From Dyella psychrodurans (lineage in GTDB: Bacteria; Pseudomonadota; Gammaproteobacteria; Xanthomonadales; Rhodanobacteraceae): a DNA stretch of 55,312 nt. The stretch covers positions 1 through 55,312 of the forward strand of contig NZ_QRBF01000012.1 of NCBI RefSeq assembly GCF_003363265.1, read 5' to 3'. Positions 32,861 through 41,395 of this stretch are shown in pieces. Both the position numbers and the translations under genes were made by a program. A model generated the notes under the pieces. The model worked only from the letters and a program-made list of their open reading frames with translations, was not told the origin of the DNA and did not search any database. The stretch's first letter is position 1; each line of letters opens with the position of its first letter.

Positions 32861-33424
32861 TTATTTAACCCTCATATGGCACAGCAAGTTTCCTTTGCCA
32901 TCGATATGAGCCCCTTCGCACACGATGTCCTCGTCCTCGTACGCACCTAAATTCAGTTTTTTGCTCAATCCATCAAAAGATCGATTATTTGAGGTTATCG
33001 ATTGGGCGGGTGCAACATTAGAGACCTTGATAGTGGCCGGATCACTTTCAGTTAGGAGATGTCCGTTGGTATCGTAAAGGTGATGCCACTCACACACATC
33101 ACACCCCATAGGCAAAACGCTATACATCACATGAAAGTAGGAAGTGTTGTCGCTTTTTGATACAACGCAGGCTATGCCTGTTGGCGAACTGTCTTTGAGC
33201 CACCGGGGGAGAGGCAGCCTTCTTATTGCACCCCTTGACCTGTAGACCAGTGATGGATGCAAGCAATCTGCCATTCCATGGCCAACTGCAGTGCACCGCA
33301 GACTCATCTCAGCGCCGCCGCATTTCTTGGAAACCACTGTTACACCAAGATTGTCGCCACTAGCTACGCAGGTCAAAGGCGTAGCGAACAGCAACACAGC
33401 AATCAATAACATCTCTTTTTTCAT
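32861..33424 (-). CDS. Exported cysteine-rich protein, paralogue of 29146
   Basis: 187 residues with signal peptide 1-22 (ends CVA-SGD). It shares with the protein at 29146 the VVSKKCGGAEMSLRC, DCLHPSLV and CEWHHLYDTNG segments, with similar length and cysteine spacing, so the two derive from one gene. They sit at opposite ends of the island. The divergence between the paralogues, strongest outside the Cys motifs, fits immunity proteins that track different toxins. Confidence 0.7.
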   Translation of the reverse strand: MKKEMLLIAVLLFATPLTCVASGDNLGVTVVSKKCGGAEMSLRCTAVGHGMADCLHPSLVYRSRGAIRRLPLPRWLKDSSPTGIACVVSKSDNTSYFHVMYSVLPMGCDVCEWHHLYDTNGHLLTESDPATIKVSNVAPAQSITSNNRSFDGLSKKLNLGAYEDEDIVCEGAHIDGKGNLLCHMRVK

Positions 33425-33630
33425 TTCGCTTCACTGAAGACATGGCCGAAAAGGCCATTCAAGGCGTACCAAAGGGTGCAAACAATAGGCCGATTCTTCG
33501 CCGCACTGTGGGCAACTTCCTGTCCTGCGACGACTTACCTTTCTGGCGCGTACTAAAGACAGACCAGCCAAAGGCAGGTTAGCCTGATCACGGAATAGCT
33601 TTGAATGTGCAAACCGTGATGAGAGCTCCT

Positions 33631-33918
33631 ATGCGTCGTTATCTGATTTTGTTTCTGCTGCTCACAAGCTTTACTGTCCATGCTGCGACATCGCTGCGCG
33701 TTGGCAACAAGGTGCTGACAATCGGCGACAGCGCAGCGCGGGTGCAGGAATTGATGGGGCAGCCGACGATACGTACCTTTGTGCGCCGGCAGTCTGGTGG
33801 TCTGCCAGATAATCAGCTGGCGCCCGGCGAGCAGTGGCAATACTCGCAGGATGGAAAGACGATTGTCATCACTGTCATTGGTGGCAGAGTTACCAACTTT
33901 GAAACGCTGTACCATTGA
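33631..33918 (+). CDS. DUF2845-like exported protein
   Basis: 95 residues from the ATG at 33631; the frame is open further upstream but only with weaker starts. Signal peptide 1-18 (ends VHA-ATS). The mature part, SLRVGNKVLTIGDSAARVQELMGQPTIR then WQYSQDGKTIVITVIGGRVTNFET, is the pattern of DUF2845 proteins, small periplasmic proteins resembling the BamE/SmpA fold. Role unknown. It is the first plus-strand gene after the island. Confidence 0.75.
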   Translation: MRRYLILFLLLTSFTVHAATSLRVGNKVLTIGDSAARVQELMGQPTIRTFVRRQSGGLPDNQLAPGEQWQYSQDGKTIVITVIGGRVTNFETLYH

Positions 33919-33987
33919 TTCGTAGAGCAGCCGTAAAAAAGTGCCCTGGCTTTTTTTCCGCTCGCTGAACTCGCAAATAGCGACACT

Positions 33988-34027
33988 AAAACAAGAAGGC
34001 CCGTCGACAGACGGGCCTTCTTGTTTT
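33988..34027. terminator. Bidirectional terminator, 18-bp perfect stem
   Basis: The stem runs 33988-34005 with 34010-34027 around GACA, with GAAGGCCCGTC in its arms and A/T runs outside. It lies between the converging genes 33631 and 34039. Stem, loop and the upstream CGCAAATAGCGACACT words match the terminator at 26148. Confidence 0.9.
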
Positions 34028-34038
34028 CAAAAGAGCGG

Positions 34039-34596
34039 TCAGATTGGGCTTACCAGAATAGTGGCCACCATGTCGCCGCTTGATCTACGAGATCCGTTTG
34101 CATGAAGACGGCTGCGGCCGACTTCATGCTTTCCGTTCACCGAAGCCAGACGGTGGCTATACGTTGACCCAGACCGGCTGGGAACCAACAAGCACCGTTT
34201 GCCTTCCGGTGCGGCCCGCTTGCAATACACGTCAACGACAGCCACCGTGTTTTGGGCGGAGTCGCTCAACACAAACCTTCTCGCCACCCCGGGATCGGTG
34301 GAGTTGTCGATAGCCACTGCGACGAACGGCTGCGAGGCCATGCCCTGCTTCCGCATGGCTTCCCACCCCTCGGCCGCACGCGCCGCTTGTACGTACTGCC
34401 TGTGCGTGTTGCCGACAAGGGCCTCCAATCCGTAACCCATGGGTAAGTTGACGAAGTAGGTCTCGTATTGCACCGCTGGTGCGGTGACGGTGAAATTTTG
34501 CAAATTAGTGGCACGAGTCTGGTCTTGGGCGACACTGATGCTGCCGGCACAAGCAAGACTGAGTGCGACGGTCGAGGCAATAATCAGGCGTTTCAT
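34039..34596 (-). CDS. Exported protein of unknown function
   Basis: 185 residues, ATG with GGGAG upstream. Signal peptide 1-23 (ends SVA-QDQ). The mature part has a helical segment (THRQYVQAARAAEGWEAMRKQG) followed by strands (FVAVAIDNSTD, AVVDVYCKRAAPEGKRCLLVPSRSG). Two cysteines near 125-135 could pair. No family recognised. It is a single gene, ending at the terminator at 33988. Confidence 0.65.
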   Translation of the reverse strand: MKRLIIASTVALSLACAGSISVAQDQTRATNLQNFTVTAPAVQYETYFVNLPMGYGLEALVGNTHRQYVQAARAAEGWEAMRKQGMASQPFVAVAIDNSTDPGVARRFVLSDSAQNTVAVVDVYCKRAAPEGKRCLLVPSRSGSTYSHRLASVNGKHEVGRSRLHANGSRRSSGDMVATILVSPI

Positions 34597-34941
34597 ATTA
34601 TGACTCCCTACGGACGCCTATGTCCGCGGGAGAATTGTGCGGTGGACGAGAGAAACAAAACGCGACAAAAGGCGAAACAAAATGGACGAAGTTCGTTAAA
34701 CACGAGTAACGCTCTCTATCTCACTTTCGACATGTCGATTTTGACGTGCGTCATTCGTCGAGTTTGTATGTTGTTTGCCGAGAATTCGAGGCTTTTTTTG
34801 AAAGCGAAGCCAAGCGCATTGTCACCATGACTAATGGCCTAGATAGCACTCGACTCAGCTGAAAACTCGTCTCGAATCACTGCCCGTAATCTGCCTGCAA
34901 CGATACAGAGAGAAAAAGAGCGCTGATCGTGCCAAAAAAAC

Positions 34942-35212
34942 CATTACGACTTTCACATGAATCGCTTGACCGCTCCCTGCTAATTTAAACCTATCGTCAC
35001 CACCGACCATCCAATGACCGTAGCACGCGATTTGGAGTGGATGTATCGGAGTGGCCGCAGCGAATTCGGGCGTTACAGGAAGCGACGCCGCAATCAACCA
35101 GGAAAGCAAGTACATCGGCAACCACCGCTCCCCAACGGTGCTGCTTTGACATCGATAGCCGAACCCATCGCCGCGCAAGCGGTTGAGTGGTTTTGTGCGC
35201 CCAAGTCCCTTC
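34942..35212 (+). repeat. About 260-bp dispersed repeat, copy 2
   Basis: It matches 25444-25700 from CATTACGACTTTCACATGAA through GCTGCTTTGACATCGATAGCC to TTTTG(T/C)GCGCC. No gene follows this copy directly, unlike copy 1. Confidence 0.8.
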
Positions 35213-35318
35213 CAGAAAAACGAAAAAAAGGGCTCTGATCATAAGGTTGCCCCACGTTTTGCGACCGACAGTCGTCAACAAATCATGGGGATAGATTTGG
35301 AGTGGTATGCCACATGCT

Positions 35319-35483
35319 TTTTTGCTCGTCATCCCGGCGCAGGCCGGAGGCGCTTCACAACAGCGAAGCTGGTCATCCAGTTTGAATACCAGTGCGAAGC
35401 ACTCAACAACTAAAAAGCTATTCAGTGTGCTGCGCACGCGTATTTCATTGGATCCCGGCCTGCGCCGGGATGACGAGCAAAAA
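35319..35483. repeat. 29-bp perfect inverted repeat with REP-like arms
   Basis: Arms 35319-35347 and 35455-35483 are exact complements, each containing GCTCGTCATCCCGG and GCGCAGGCCGG (or the reverse). They enclose about 107 bp. Related REP-like words occur at 51882 and 53333. Confidence 0.8.
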
Positions 35484-35586
35484 CGTGGGGATACCTCAGG
35501 CTCCGATCCTTTTTACGTGCAACCCTATTCGATCCCGACGCATCTCATCCGCACGTCCCTCAAACAGTGCAAGGAGGTTGGTGCGT

Positions 35587-36030
35587 ATGTCCGTTGAATC
35601 CATCTATCGGTCCGCCGTGCTGGCGGGCTTCGTTGTGTGCATGCTGCCGTTTGCCGCCCATGCTGCGGATCTAACCGTCACCGTGGACGGCCTGCGCAAT
35701 GCCAATGGCACGGTACGGCTTGAGCTGGATGGTTCGGAGGCCGCCTGGAACAACAAGGCCAAAGCTACCGCCAAGGGCGATGTCAAAGCGGCGGTTGGTG
35801 CGGTGACCTACACCTTCAGCGACATCCAACCCGGTACTTACGCACTCGGCGTTTACCAGGACGAAGACAACAGCGGCAAGCTACGCACCAACTTCCTTGG
35901 GATTCCCAAGGAAGGCTACGGCTTCAGCAACAATCCCTCCGTGATGCGGATGCCGACTTTCCAGGAAGTGCAGTTCACCGTGGCACAGCAAAACACGACT
36001 GTCCTGATACATCTCAAACACGGCATATGA
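35587..36030 (+). CDS. DUF2141-type exported protein
   Basis: 147 residues after AGGAGG. Signal peptide 1-26 (ends AHA-ADL). DLTVTVDGLRNANGTVRLEL, IQPGTYALGVYQDEDNSGKL and GIPKEGYGFSNNPSVMR are the signatures of DUF2141, a beta-sandwich family of periplasmic or secreted proteins with unknown role. The length fits. It ends at a hairpin (36045) and a GGTACC element (36079). Confidence 0.85.
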   Translation: MSVESIYRSAVLAGFVVCMLPFAAHAADLTVTVDGLRNANGTVRLELDGSEAAWNNKAKATAKGDVKAAVGAVTYTFSDIQPGTYALGVYQDEDNSGKLRTNFLGIPKEGYGFSNNPSVMRMPTFQEVQFTVAQQNTTVLIHLKHGI

Positions 36031-36044
36031 AGGGATAGATGGTT

Positions 36045-36074
36045 CGATGACGTCGCCGCCAGGTGACGTCATCG
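36045..36074. terminator. Hairpin after the DUF2141 gene
   Basis: CGATGACGTC (36045-36054) and GACGTCATCG (36065-36074) form a perfect 10-bp stem 15 bp after the stop codon. No T-run follows, so it may be a Rho-dependent pause or transcript-stabilising hairpin. Confidence 0.5.
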
Positions 36075-36078
36075 AATA

Positions 36079-36103
36079 AATAACGGTACCTGGTACCGTT
36101 ATT
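36079..36103. repeat. GGTACC-type element, 25-nt perfect palindrome
   Basis: AATAACGGTACC, one T, then GGTACCGTTATT. A partial third arm, GGTACCGTTATTCC, follows at 36108-36121. This is the best-preserved member of the family in the window. Confidence 0.8.
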
Positions 36104-36273
36104 CCTTGGTACCGTTATTCCTTCCCCGTCTTGCCAGCTGAAAGTCAGCGCTAATCAGGCTCACCCAAATCCTCGGCGGCGAACGCCTATATGGCGACGC
36201 TTTAAGAATTTGCCTAATTGCCCGCAGGGCTGGCACCTCTCATCATATCGTCAGAATCTGGGAGGAATCGGCA

Positions 36274-37686
36274 ATGCATAAGGGCAACGAACGAGGATTG
36301 GCGCGTTTCGCACTGCAATGCACTCTGTGGGCAGAACGGTGGTTTCCCGATGCATGGGTGTTTGCGGCGCTGGGGGTGCTGGTGGTCGCGCTGGCAGCGA
36401 TGGGCTTTGGCGCCACGCCGAAAGCCGCCGTGAGTGCATTCGGTGACGGCTTCTGGAGCCTGATCCCTTTCACGATGCAAATGGCGTTTGTGGTGATCGG
36501 CGGTTATGTCGTGGCCACGGCACCGCTTGTTGCACGCTTTATCGATGTTCTGGCGCGTGTGCCGCGCAGTGGACGCGCTGCGATCTGTTATGTCGGATTG
36601 ATCAGCATGCTGGCGTCGTTGCTGTCGTGGGGTTTTTCGCTGGTGTTTGGCGGCTTGCTGGTGCGCGCGCTGGCACGGCGCGAAGCGTTGCACATGGATT
36701 ACCGCGCAGCCGGCGCCGCGGCGTATCTCGGCTTGGGCGCCGTGTGGGCGATGGGATTGTCTTCATCGGCCGCGCAGTTGCAGGCGAACCCGGCGAGCAT
36801 GCCGCCGGGGTTGTTGAAGATCACGGGTGTGCTGCCTTTCAGTCAGACGATTTTTCTGTGGCAGTCGATCGCGCTGACGAGTGTGCTCATCGCGGTGTCA
36901 CTACTGATCTGCTGGTTCACTGCGCCATCGAAAGACCATGTACGCACCGCGCAGGACTTTGGCGTGACGGAAACAGCCACACCGGCACTACCGCCGCGCA
37001 GTCGACCGGGCGAGTGGCTGGAATACAGCCCTCTGCTGTCGCTGCTGATCGGATTGCTCGGTTTCGGCTGGCTCGCTTATGAATTCGCGAGCAAGCCGGC
37101 GGTGACGGCCATTGCGAATCTCAACACGTACAACCTTTTGTTTCTCACCGTTGGCCTGGTACTGCACTGGCGGCCGCGCAGCTTTCTCAATGCGGTCTCG
37201 CGTGCGGTGCCGAGTACGGCCGGCGTGCTGATCCAATTTCCGCTGTATGGCGGTATCGCGGCATTACTTACGCACGCACCGGGCTTCGGCGATGAAACCT
37301 TGGCGCACCGGTTGTCCGGGATGTTCGTGCACATCGCCTCCACCGAGACATTTTCGCTGGTGATGGGGGCTTACTCCGCCGTGCTTGGTTTCTTTGTGCC
37401 ATCGGGCGGCGGAAAGTGGCTGGTCGAAGCACCGTACGTAATGCAGGCAGCGAACGACCTGCATGTGCATCTGGGCTGGGCCGTACAGGTTTACAACGCC
37501 GCCGAAGCGCTGCCGAATCTGATCAACCCCTTCTGGATGCTGCCGCTGCTCGGCGTGCTCGGGCTGAAGGCGCGCGATGTGGTCGGCTTCACCTTCATGC
37601 AGATGCTGGTGCATGTGCCGCTGGTGCTGGGTCTGCTGTGGCTGCTTGGCCGTACGCTTACTTATGTACCGCCGGTGATGCCTTAA
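36274..37686 (+). CDS. atoE: Short-chain fatty acid transporter, AtoE family
   Basis: 470 residues, GGAGG before the ATG. About twelve hydrophobic segments. Family features include ERWFPDAWVFAALGVLVV at 22-39, FVPSGGGKWLVEAPYVMQAA near 371-390 and NLINPFWMLPLLGVLGLKARD near 412-432. AtoE-type carriers move short-chain fatty acids such as butyrate or acetoacetate across the inner membrane. No ato catabolic genes are adjacent here, so the substrate remains open. Confidence 0.85.
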   Translation: MHKGNERGLARFALQCTLWAERWFPDAWVFAALGVLVVALAAMGFGATPKAAVSAFGDGFWSLIPFTMQMAFVVIGGYVVATAPLVARFIDVLARVPRSGRAAICYVGLISMLASLLSWGFSLVFGGLLVRALARREALHMDYRAAGAAAYLGLGAVWAMGLSSSAAQLQANPASMPPGLLKITGVLPFSQTIFLWQSIALTSVLIAVSLLICWFTAPSKDHVRTAQDFGVTETATPALPPRSRPGEWLEYSPLLSLLIGLLGFGWLAYEFASKPAVTAIANLNTYNLLFLTVGLVLHWRPRSFLNAVSRAVPSTAGVLIQFPLYGGIAALLTHAPGFGDETLAHRLSGMFVHIASTETFSLVMGAYSAVLGFFVPSGGGKWLVEAPYVMQAANDLHVHLGWAVQVYNAAEALPNLINPFWMLPLLGVLGLKARDVVGFTFMQMLVHVPLVLGLLWLLGRTLTYVPPVMP

Positions 37687-37861
37687 GTGAGAACTGCCTC
37701 CTGCAAACAGGAGGAGAGAGTAAAGTTTTGGTGATCGACTGCATTGTTCCGCGATATTGCCTGACATCCAGCGATGAAACCTTCGAGAGATAGTGAGTGA
37801 TCTGGCCTCACCGCCTTTCGGGTGATGGAACAGCCATCCACTCACGAACGGAATAGAGGCA

Positions 37862-38461
37862 ATGGCAATATTTTATGCAGTTGTAGAAGATGACCCGCTC
37901 GACAGCGGCGGCCGGGTTTTGATGGGTAATCGTCGCAGCACGATTACCGGGCCGGATGGTAGACCGCGCCGAATGGCGTTTCTTGGTGATCAGGCTTGGT
38001 GCGATACGTGCAAGAGCCTTGGTGAAATCGTTGCCTCGCCGGGTTCACCACAACAAAGGCGAATTTTTGATGCCACGATTGGTCAGCGACAGGCGTTAGG
38101 CGACGATCTCGTGCTATGCAAATGCGCCAAGCATCCCCGAATCATTCCAATGTATGGGCGCAAATTCAGCATAACCGTCAACAGCGCAACTGCGGTCGCA
38201 CAAACAGCTACTGCAAATAGTCCAACTGCGACCGCCGACTCCGTAATCGATGATCTCGATGAAATCATTGAGCAAAGCTTTGCGTTGCTCGACGACGGAA
38301 CAACTCCTGTGGATGGATACCGCTACGATCTTTACAGCAATGGCCTTCTGCATACCCATAAGGGTTCATATTCAAACGGAGAGACGGCAAGCGTTCAAGG
38401 ACAGACAACCTTGAGGCTCGTCACATGGATTGAACGAGACTCGGCGAGTAAAGATGTATGA
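37862..38461 (+). CDS. PAAR-domain protein (type VI secretion spike tip)
   Basis: 199 residues; AGAGG precedes the ATG. The first about 100 residues follow the PAAR-domain plan (GGRVLMGNRRSTITGPDGRP, WCDTCKSLGEIVASPGS, GDDLVLCKCAKHPRII), with the Cys/His residues that bind zinc in the cone. Residues 100-199 form an extra domain, probably for effector loading. It overlaps the hydrolase gene by ATGA. PAAR proteins cap the VgrG spike and carry effectors; no VgrG or structural T6SS genes are in the window. Confidence 0.85.
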   Translation: MAIFYAVVEDDPLDSGGRVLMGNRRSTITGPDGRPRRMAFLGDQAWCDTCKSLGEIVASPGSPQQRRIFDATIGQRQALGDDLVLCKCAKHPRIIPMYGRKFSITVNSATAVAQTATANSPTATADSVIDDLDEIIEQSFALLDDGTTPVDGYRYDLYSNGLLHTHKGSYSNGETASVQGQTTLRLVTWIERDSASKDV

Positions 38462-39147
38462 ATGATCCATATCCTTTCGGTGAGCATGATTCGGGCATTT
38501 CTCAATATGCCTTATCTGATTCTCCACTCTCAGCTCCAATAGATGCACAAACAAGGCAGCTTGCGGCGATGGCGTACGGCGAGGCATCGACTCAAAACAA
38601 CTCCGACGAGATGATGGCGCTGGCAAGTGTCCTCGTAAGGCAGCGGGACGCGCGGGGCTATTCTGATATAGCGACATTTGCGTCTAAGGAGCGTTCGTTT
38701 TCATACGTCGTGAGTGACGGCAATGTGCGCTATCAGGCATTGATGAAAGCATCCGACAAAGAGATAGCAAATAATATGGGCATGCAAGCAGCAATTGCTG
38801 CCGCCAAAAACGCACTGAACGGGGGACCAGATAAATCTAATGGCGCCTATTTTTGGGATGGCGCGGATATCAAGACGAACTACGCGCACCACGCTAAGGT
38901 TAAGAGAGGGATAAAGATCACAAATCCGAGCCACAACATATACGGAATTAGTGATTCTACTAAGCTTGTTATTCAATATAGGTATGTAAAGACCAAGAAC
39001 AAGAAAACAGGAAAAATTGCAATCAAGCAGGAGGAGATCGGTCGCTACGATCATCTATATGAATCGACCGCTGGAATTGGTGGGACGATTTTTTGGAAAT
39101 TTGGTCAAGCGTACCTAAACGCAACACATGCAAAGGTTTATAAATGA
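38458..39147 (+). CDS. Putative cell-wall hydrolase effector (SleB/hydrolase-2-like)
   Basis: 229 residues, no signal peptide. TRQLAAMAYGEASTQNNSDEMMALASVLVRQRD near 32-64 followed by SFSYV and GAYFWDGADIKTN resembles the SleB/CwlJ-type hydrolase domain (conserved Glu after AYGE). Such enzymes cut peptidoglycan. It overlaps the PAAR gene upstream and the exported gene downstream by ATGA, the classic order spike, toxin, immunity. The codon choice and lower GC than the preceding transporter gene suggest transfer. The domain call is by eye. Confidence 0.7.
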   Translation: MNDPYPFGEHDSGISQYALSDSPLSAPIDAQTRQLAAMAYGEASTQNNSDEMMALASVLVRQRDARGYSDIATFASKERSFSYVVSDGNVRYQALMKASDKEIANNMGMQAAIAAAKNALNGGPDKSNGAYFWDGADIKTNYAHHAKVKRGIKITNPSHNIYGISDSTKLVIQYRYVKTKNKKTGKIAIKQEEIGRYDHLYESTAGIGGTIFWKFGQAYLNATHAKVYK

Positions 39148-39644
39148 AGCAGATCATCCTCGCCGCTGTGTTACTGGCAATATCTTGCGTAGTATTTGCC
39201 ACGCCGCCATCAGAACAGTTGGTGCGTAGTTGCCTGCAGGACCGTGCCGCTGCGTCGTCGATTGTTGTTCATAATCTTGACACCACGAAGGTCATAGAAG
39301 AAGACGACTATTCTGACGGCTTCAATACACCTTACTACTTTAAATACAAAGGTGGCGATGTTGGCTACGCAGAACGAAAGGATTCCAGAGCCCTCATCTT
39401 CATGGGAAAGCTCTACAGGCTGTCATCAGCTATCTCACTGGGAGATAACCGTGGGCCGCCAACTGATTTCACCCCTAGTCTTGCGGACTGGAGCATCGTC
39501 ACCGAAGGGGCGCAGAAGTACCTTTGTGTAAGCTTCAATTTTGACGGGCTAGGTCAAAGCGGGGACTTTCAAAACGTCCACGGAGGGTATTTGCTAAACA
39601 CCATGACCAAAGAGTTATATTTTGTAGTGCGCGACATACGGTAG
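39144..39644 (+). CDS. Exported protein, candidate immunity to the PAAR-linked hydrolase
   Basis: 166 residues. Signal peptide 1-19 (ends VFA-TPP). The mature part has two cysteines (near 29 and 132) and a compact alpha/beta pattern; no known family. The ATG overlaps the stop of the hydrolase gene (ATGA). Position and export to the periplasm, where a wall hydrolase delivered by T6SS would act, make immunity the natural guess. Not proven. Confidence 0.7.
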   Translation: MKQIILAAVLLAISCVVFATPPSEQLVRSCLQDRAAASSIVVHNLDTTKVIEEDDYSDGFNTPYYFKYKGGDVGYAERKDSRALIFMGKLYRLSSAISLGDNRGPPTDFTPSLADWSIVTEGAQKYLCVSFNFDGLGQSGDFQNVHGGYLLNTMTKELYFVVRDIR

Positions 39645-39751
39645 TAGCACTTCGCTTCGCTTCGGTTCCGTACAGAACATAAGAACAAAGCGAACAAAAG
39701 GGACTGAGATAGTTAAAGAGATTTAATTACTTCCATCCTTTTATCTGGCTT

Positions 39752-41395
39752 TTATAAATCCCTTCCTCGCCTCAGCTTAACCTCGCTCTTGCTCGGGCAC
39801 CCGATGCGACGCCGAGCAAATCGATCGGTGCACTCTGTGACGTCATCAAAATATCTTTCGGCGAGTTCCCTAACTGCCGAAAAGCTGTTTATGCGATACA
39901 TGTCGGTGCCTAGATCGTTAGAGGGCGACATTCGAGTCAAACCGGGTCGAATGCTCAACATGGGAACTAGATATTGATCGAAGACAATTTCGCCAGTTTT
40001 ATCGAGCCGGATAAGTAGTAAGAAGTCTGCTCGCTGAGAAGGTCGGACTTGAAATATCCACTCGATTTTTCCTGCCCTGTTCGGCCTTGCTCGAATCAGC
40101 CTGATAAAGATGCTCCACCTGTTATCGACAAGCACGATGTTGTGCTTTCTATCGGGCACAACCAGGTGCTCATCAAGACGAAGCTCATCCATGAGTTGAT
40201 CAAGAGCGTTTTCGGTATCGATGCGTTTTGTTCGATTTCGGTCGATGTAGGAGCAATTTTTGAAGGTAGGTATGCCGGCCATCTCATATGCTCTTAGGAG
40301 CGTTCCGAAGCGGTCTCGATAAGTCGTGTACTTGGGCATCTCGTAACTACTCTCGATAACGCTCTTGCTGATTCTTCCCCTTTCTTCGTACAGTCTCTTC
40401 AGCATCCTTATCATCGTTTCATCGTCAAACGTTCGAAAGCGGTATTGGATGCGTTCGGCAGCCTCACGGAACTGCGTTACTGGAATGAGGGGTGGAAATG
40501 CATGTTCATAGCGAATGACCTTGCAGGGTGATTCCGGGTGCGTCTTGCGTGTGAAGCGGTCGTCGTAACATCTAAAGATCATGGTTCCGATATAGCGTTC
40601 ATCCGTGAGCAGTTTTCTGATCTTGTAAAAGGTCCAAGGTGCGCCACGCAACCAAGTCGAAGGATCTTTATTCAGGTCATCCATGATCTGCGTCGCCTGC
40701 AGATTCCTTATGGTGAACGCGTCAAATATCCGCCGAACTACGGCAATTTCATGCTCTGGTCCGGGGACGACCCGAACCCGGTCACCGTAACCACGCCTGC
40801 GCTGCCCGTCTTCGAGTGTTCCCAACACTCGGCCATCCGGTGTGACTATTGCGCGGCGTAGACCTATACCGACATAGCTACCTTGGTGATATCCAAGGGC
40901 GGCTAACCTCTGATGGGCCTGAGACACTTTGACGGACAACTCCCGGCTGTACTCAGCAGCCATAGCGCGCTTGAGGTTTTTGAGGATGCCCGAGATTGGT
41001 GCTGCGTAGTCATCAAACGCCTCCGCGCAATAAATCACGTTCACGCCAGCTCGCTTACAAATGTGTTCGTAATAAGCAGCCTCGTCGGTGTTCTGAAAGC
41101 GCCCCCACCGACTGACGTCATAGGTCAGCACAACTTCGAATTGTCGCTCCGGCTTTTGCACATCCCGAATCAACTCTTGCAGCCCCTTTCGTCCCTCAAA
41201 CGTCAGACCGCTCTTGGCCTCGTCTGAATACGTTCGTGCCACGGCAATATTGTGCTTCTCCGCATAAGCGAACAAAGCATGTGCTTGGTTAGCAAGCGAA
41301 TACTGCTGCTTATCGGTAGACATTCTCATGTAGAGAACACCCCTACGGCTTGGCGTTTGCACCTCGGCATTTGAATGGATCGGCTCGCGACTCAT
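39752..41395 (-). CDS. Large serine recombinase
   Basis: 547 residues from the ATG at 41395 (AGAGG upstream). The N-terminal resolvase domain has YMRMSTDKQQYSLANQ at about 22-37 with the nucleophile Ser26, and the R-rich DVSRWGRF motif near 92-99. A recombinase domain (GIGLRRAIVTPDG, then ILDAF-like and YIGTMIFRCYDDRF segments) and a long C-terminal region follow. Such enzymes integrate or excise phages and islands. It lies between the PAAR cassette and the second leader copy; no att site could be defined by eye. Confidence 0.88.
   Translation of the reverse strand: MSREPIHSNAEVQTPSRRGVLYMRMSTDKQQYSLANQAHALFAYAEKHNIAVARTYSDEAKSGLTFEGRKGLQELIRDVQKPERQFEVVLTYDVSRWGRFQNTDEAAYYEHICKRAGVNVIYCAEAFDDYAAPISGILKNLKRAMAAEYSRELSVKVSQAHQRLAALGYHQGSYVGIGLRRAIVTPDGRVLGTLEDGQRRRGYGDRVRVVPGPEHEIAVVRRIFDAFTIRNLQATQIMDDLNKDPSTWLRGAPWTFYKIRKLLTDERYIGTMIFRCYDDRFTRKTHPESPCKVIRYEHAFPPLIPVTQFREAAERIQYRFRTFDDETMIRMLKRLYEERGRISKSVIESSYEMPKYTTYRDRFGTLLRAYEMAGIPTFKNCSYIDRNRTKRIDTENALDQLMDELRLDEHLVVPDRKHNIVLVDNRWSIFIRLIRARPNRAGKIEWIFQVRPSQRADFLLLIRLDKTGEIVFDQYLVPMLSIRPGLTRMSPSNDLGTDMYRINSFSAVRELAERYFDDVTECTDRFARRRIGCPSKSEVKLRRGRDL

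Larger units (their letters stand above)
34597..35586. other. About 1 kb gene-free region made of repeats
   Basis: From 34597 to 34941 I see nothing recognisable. From 34942 to 35212 lies the second copy of the 260-bp repeat, and from 35319 to 35483 a 29-bp inverted repeat with REP-like CCCGGCGCAGGCCGG arms. A good AGGAGG ribosome-binding site for the next gene lies at 35572. The short open frames here are interrupted and lack ribosome-binding sites. Confidence 0.6.
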
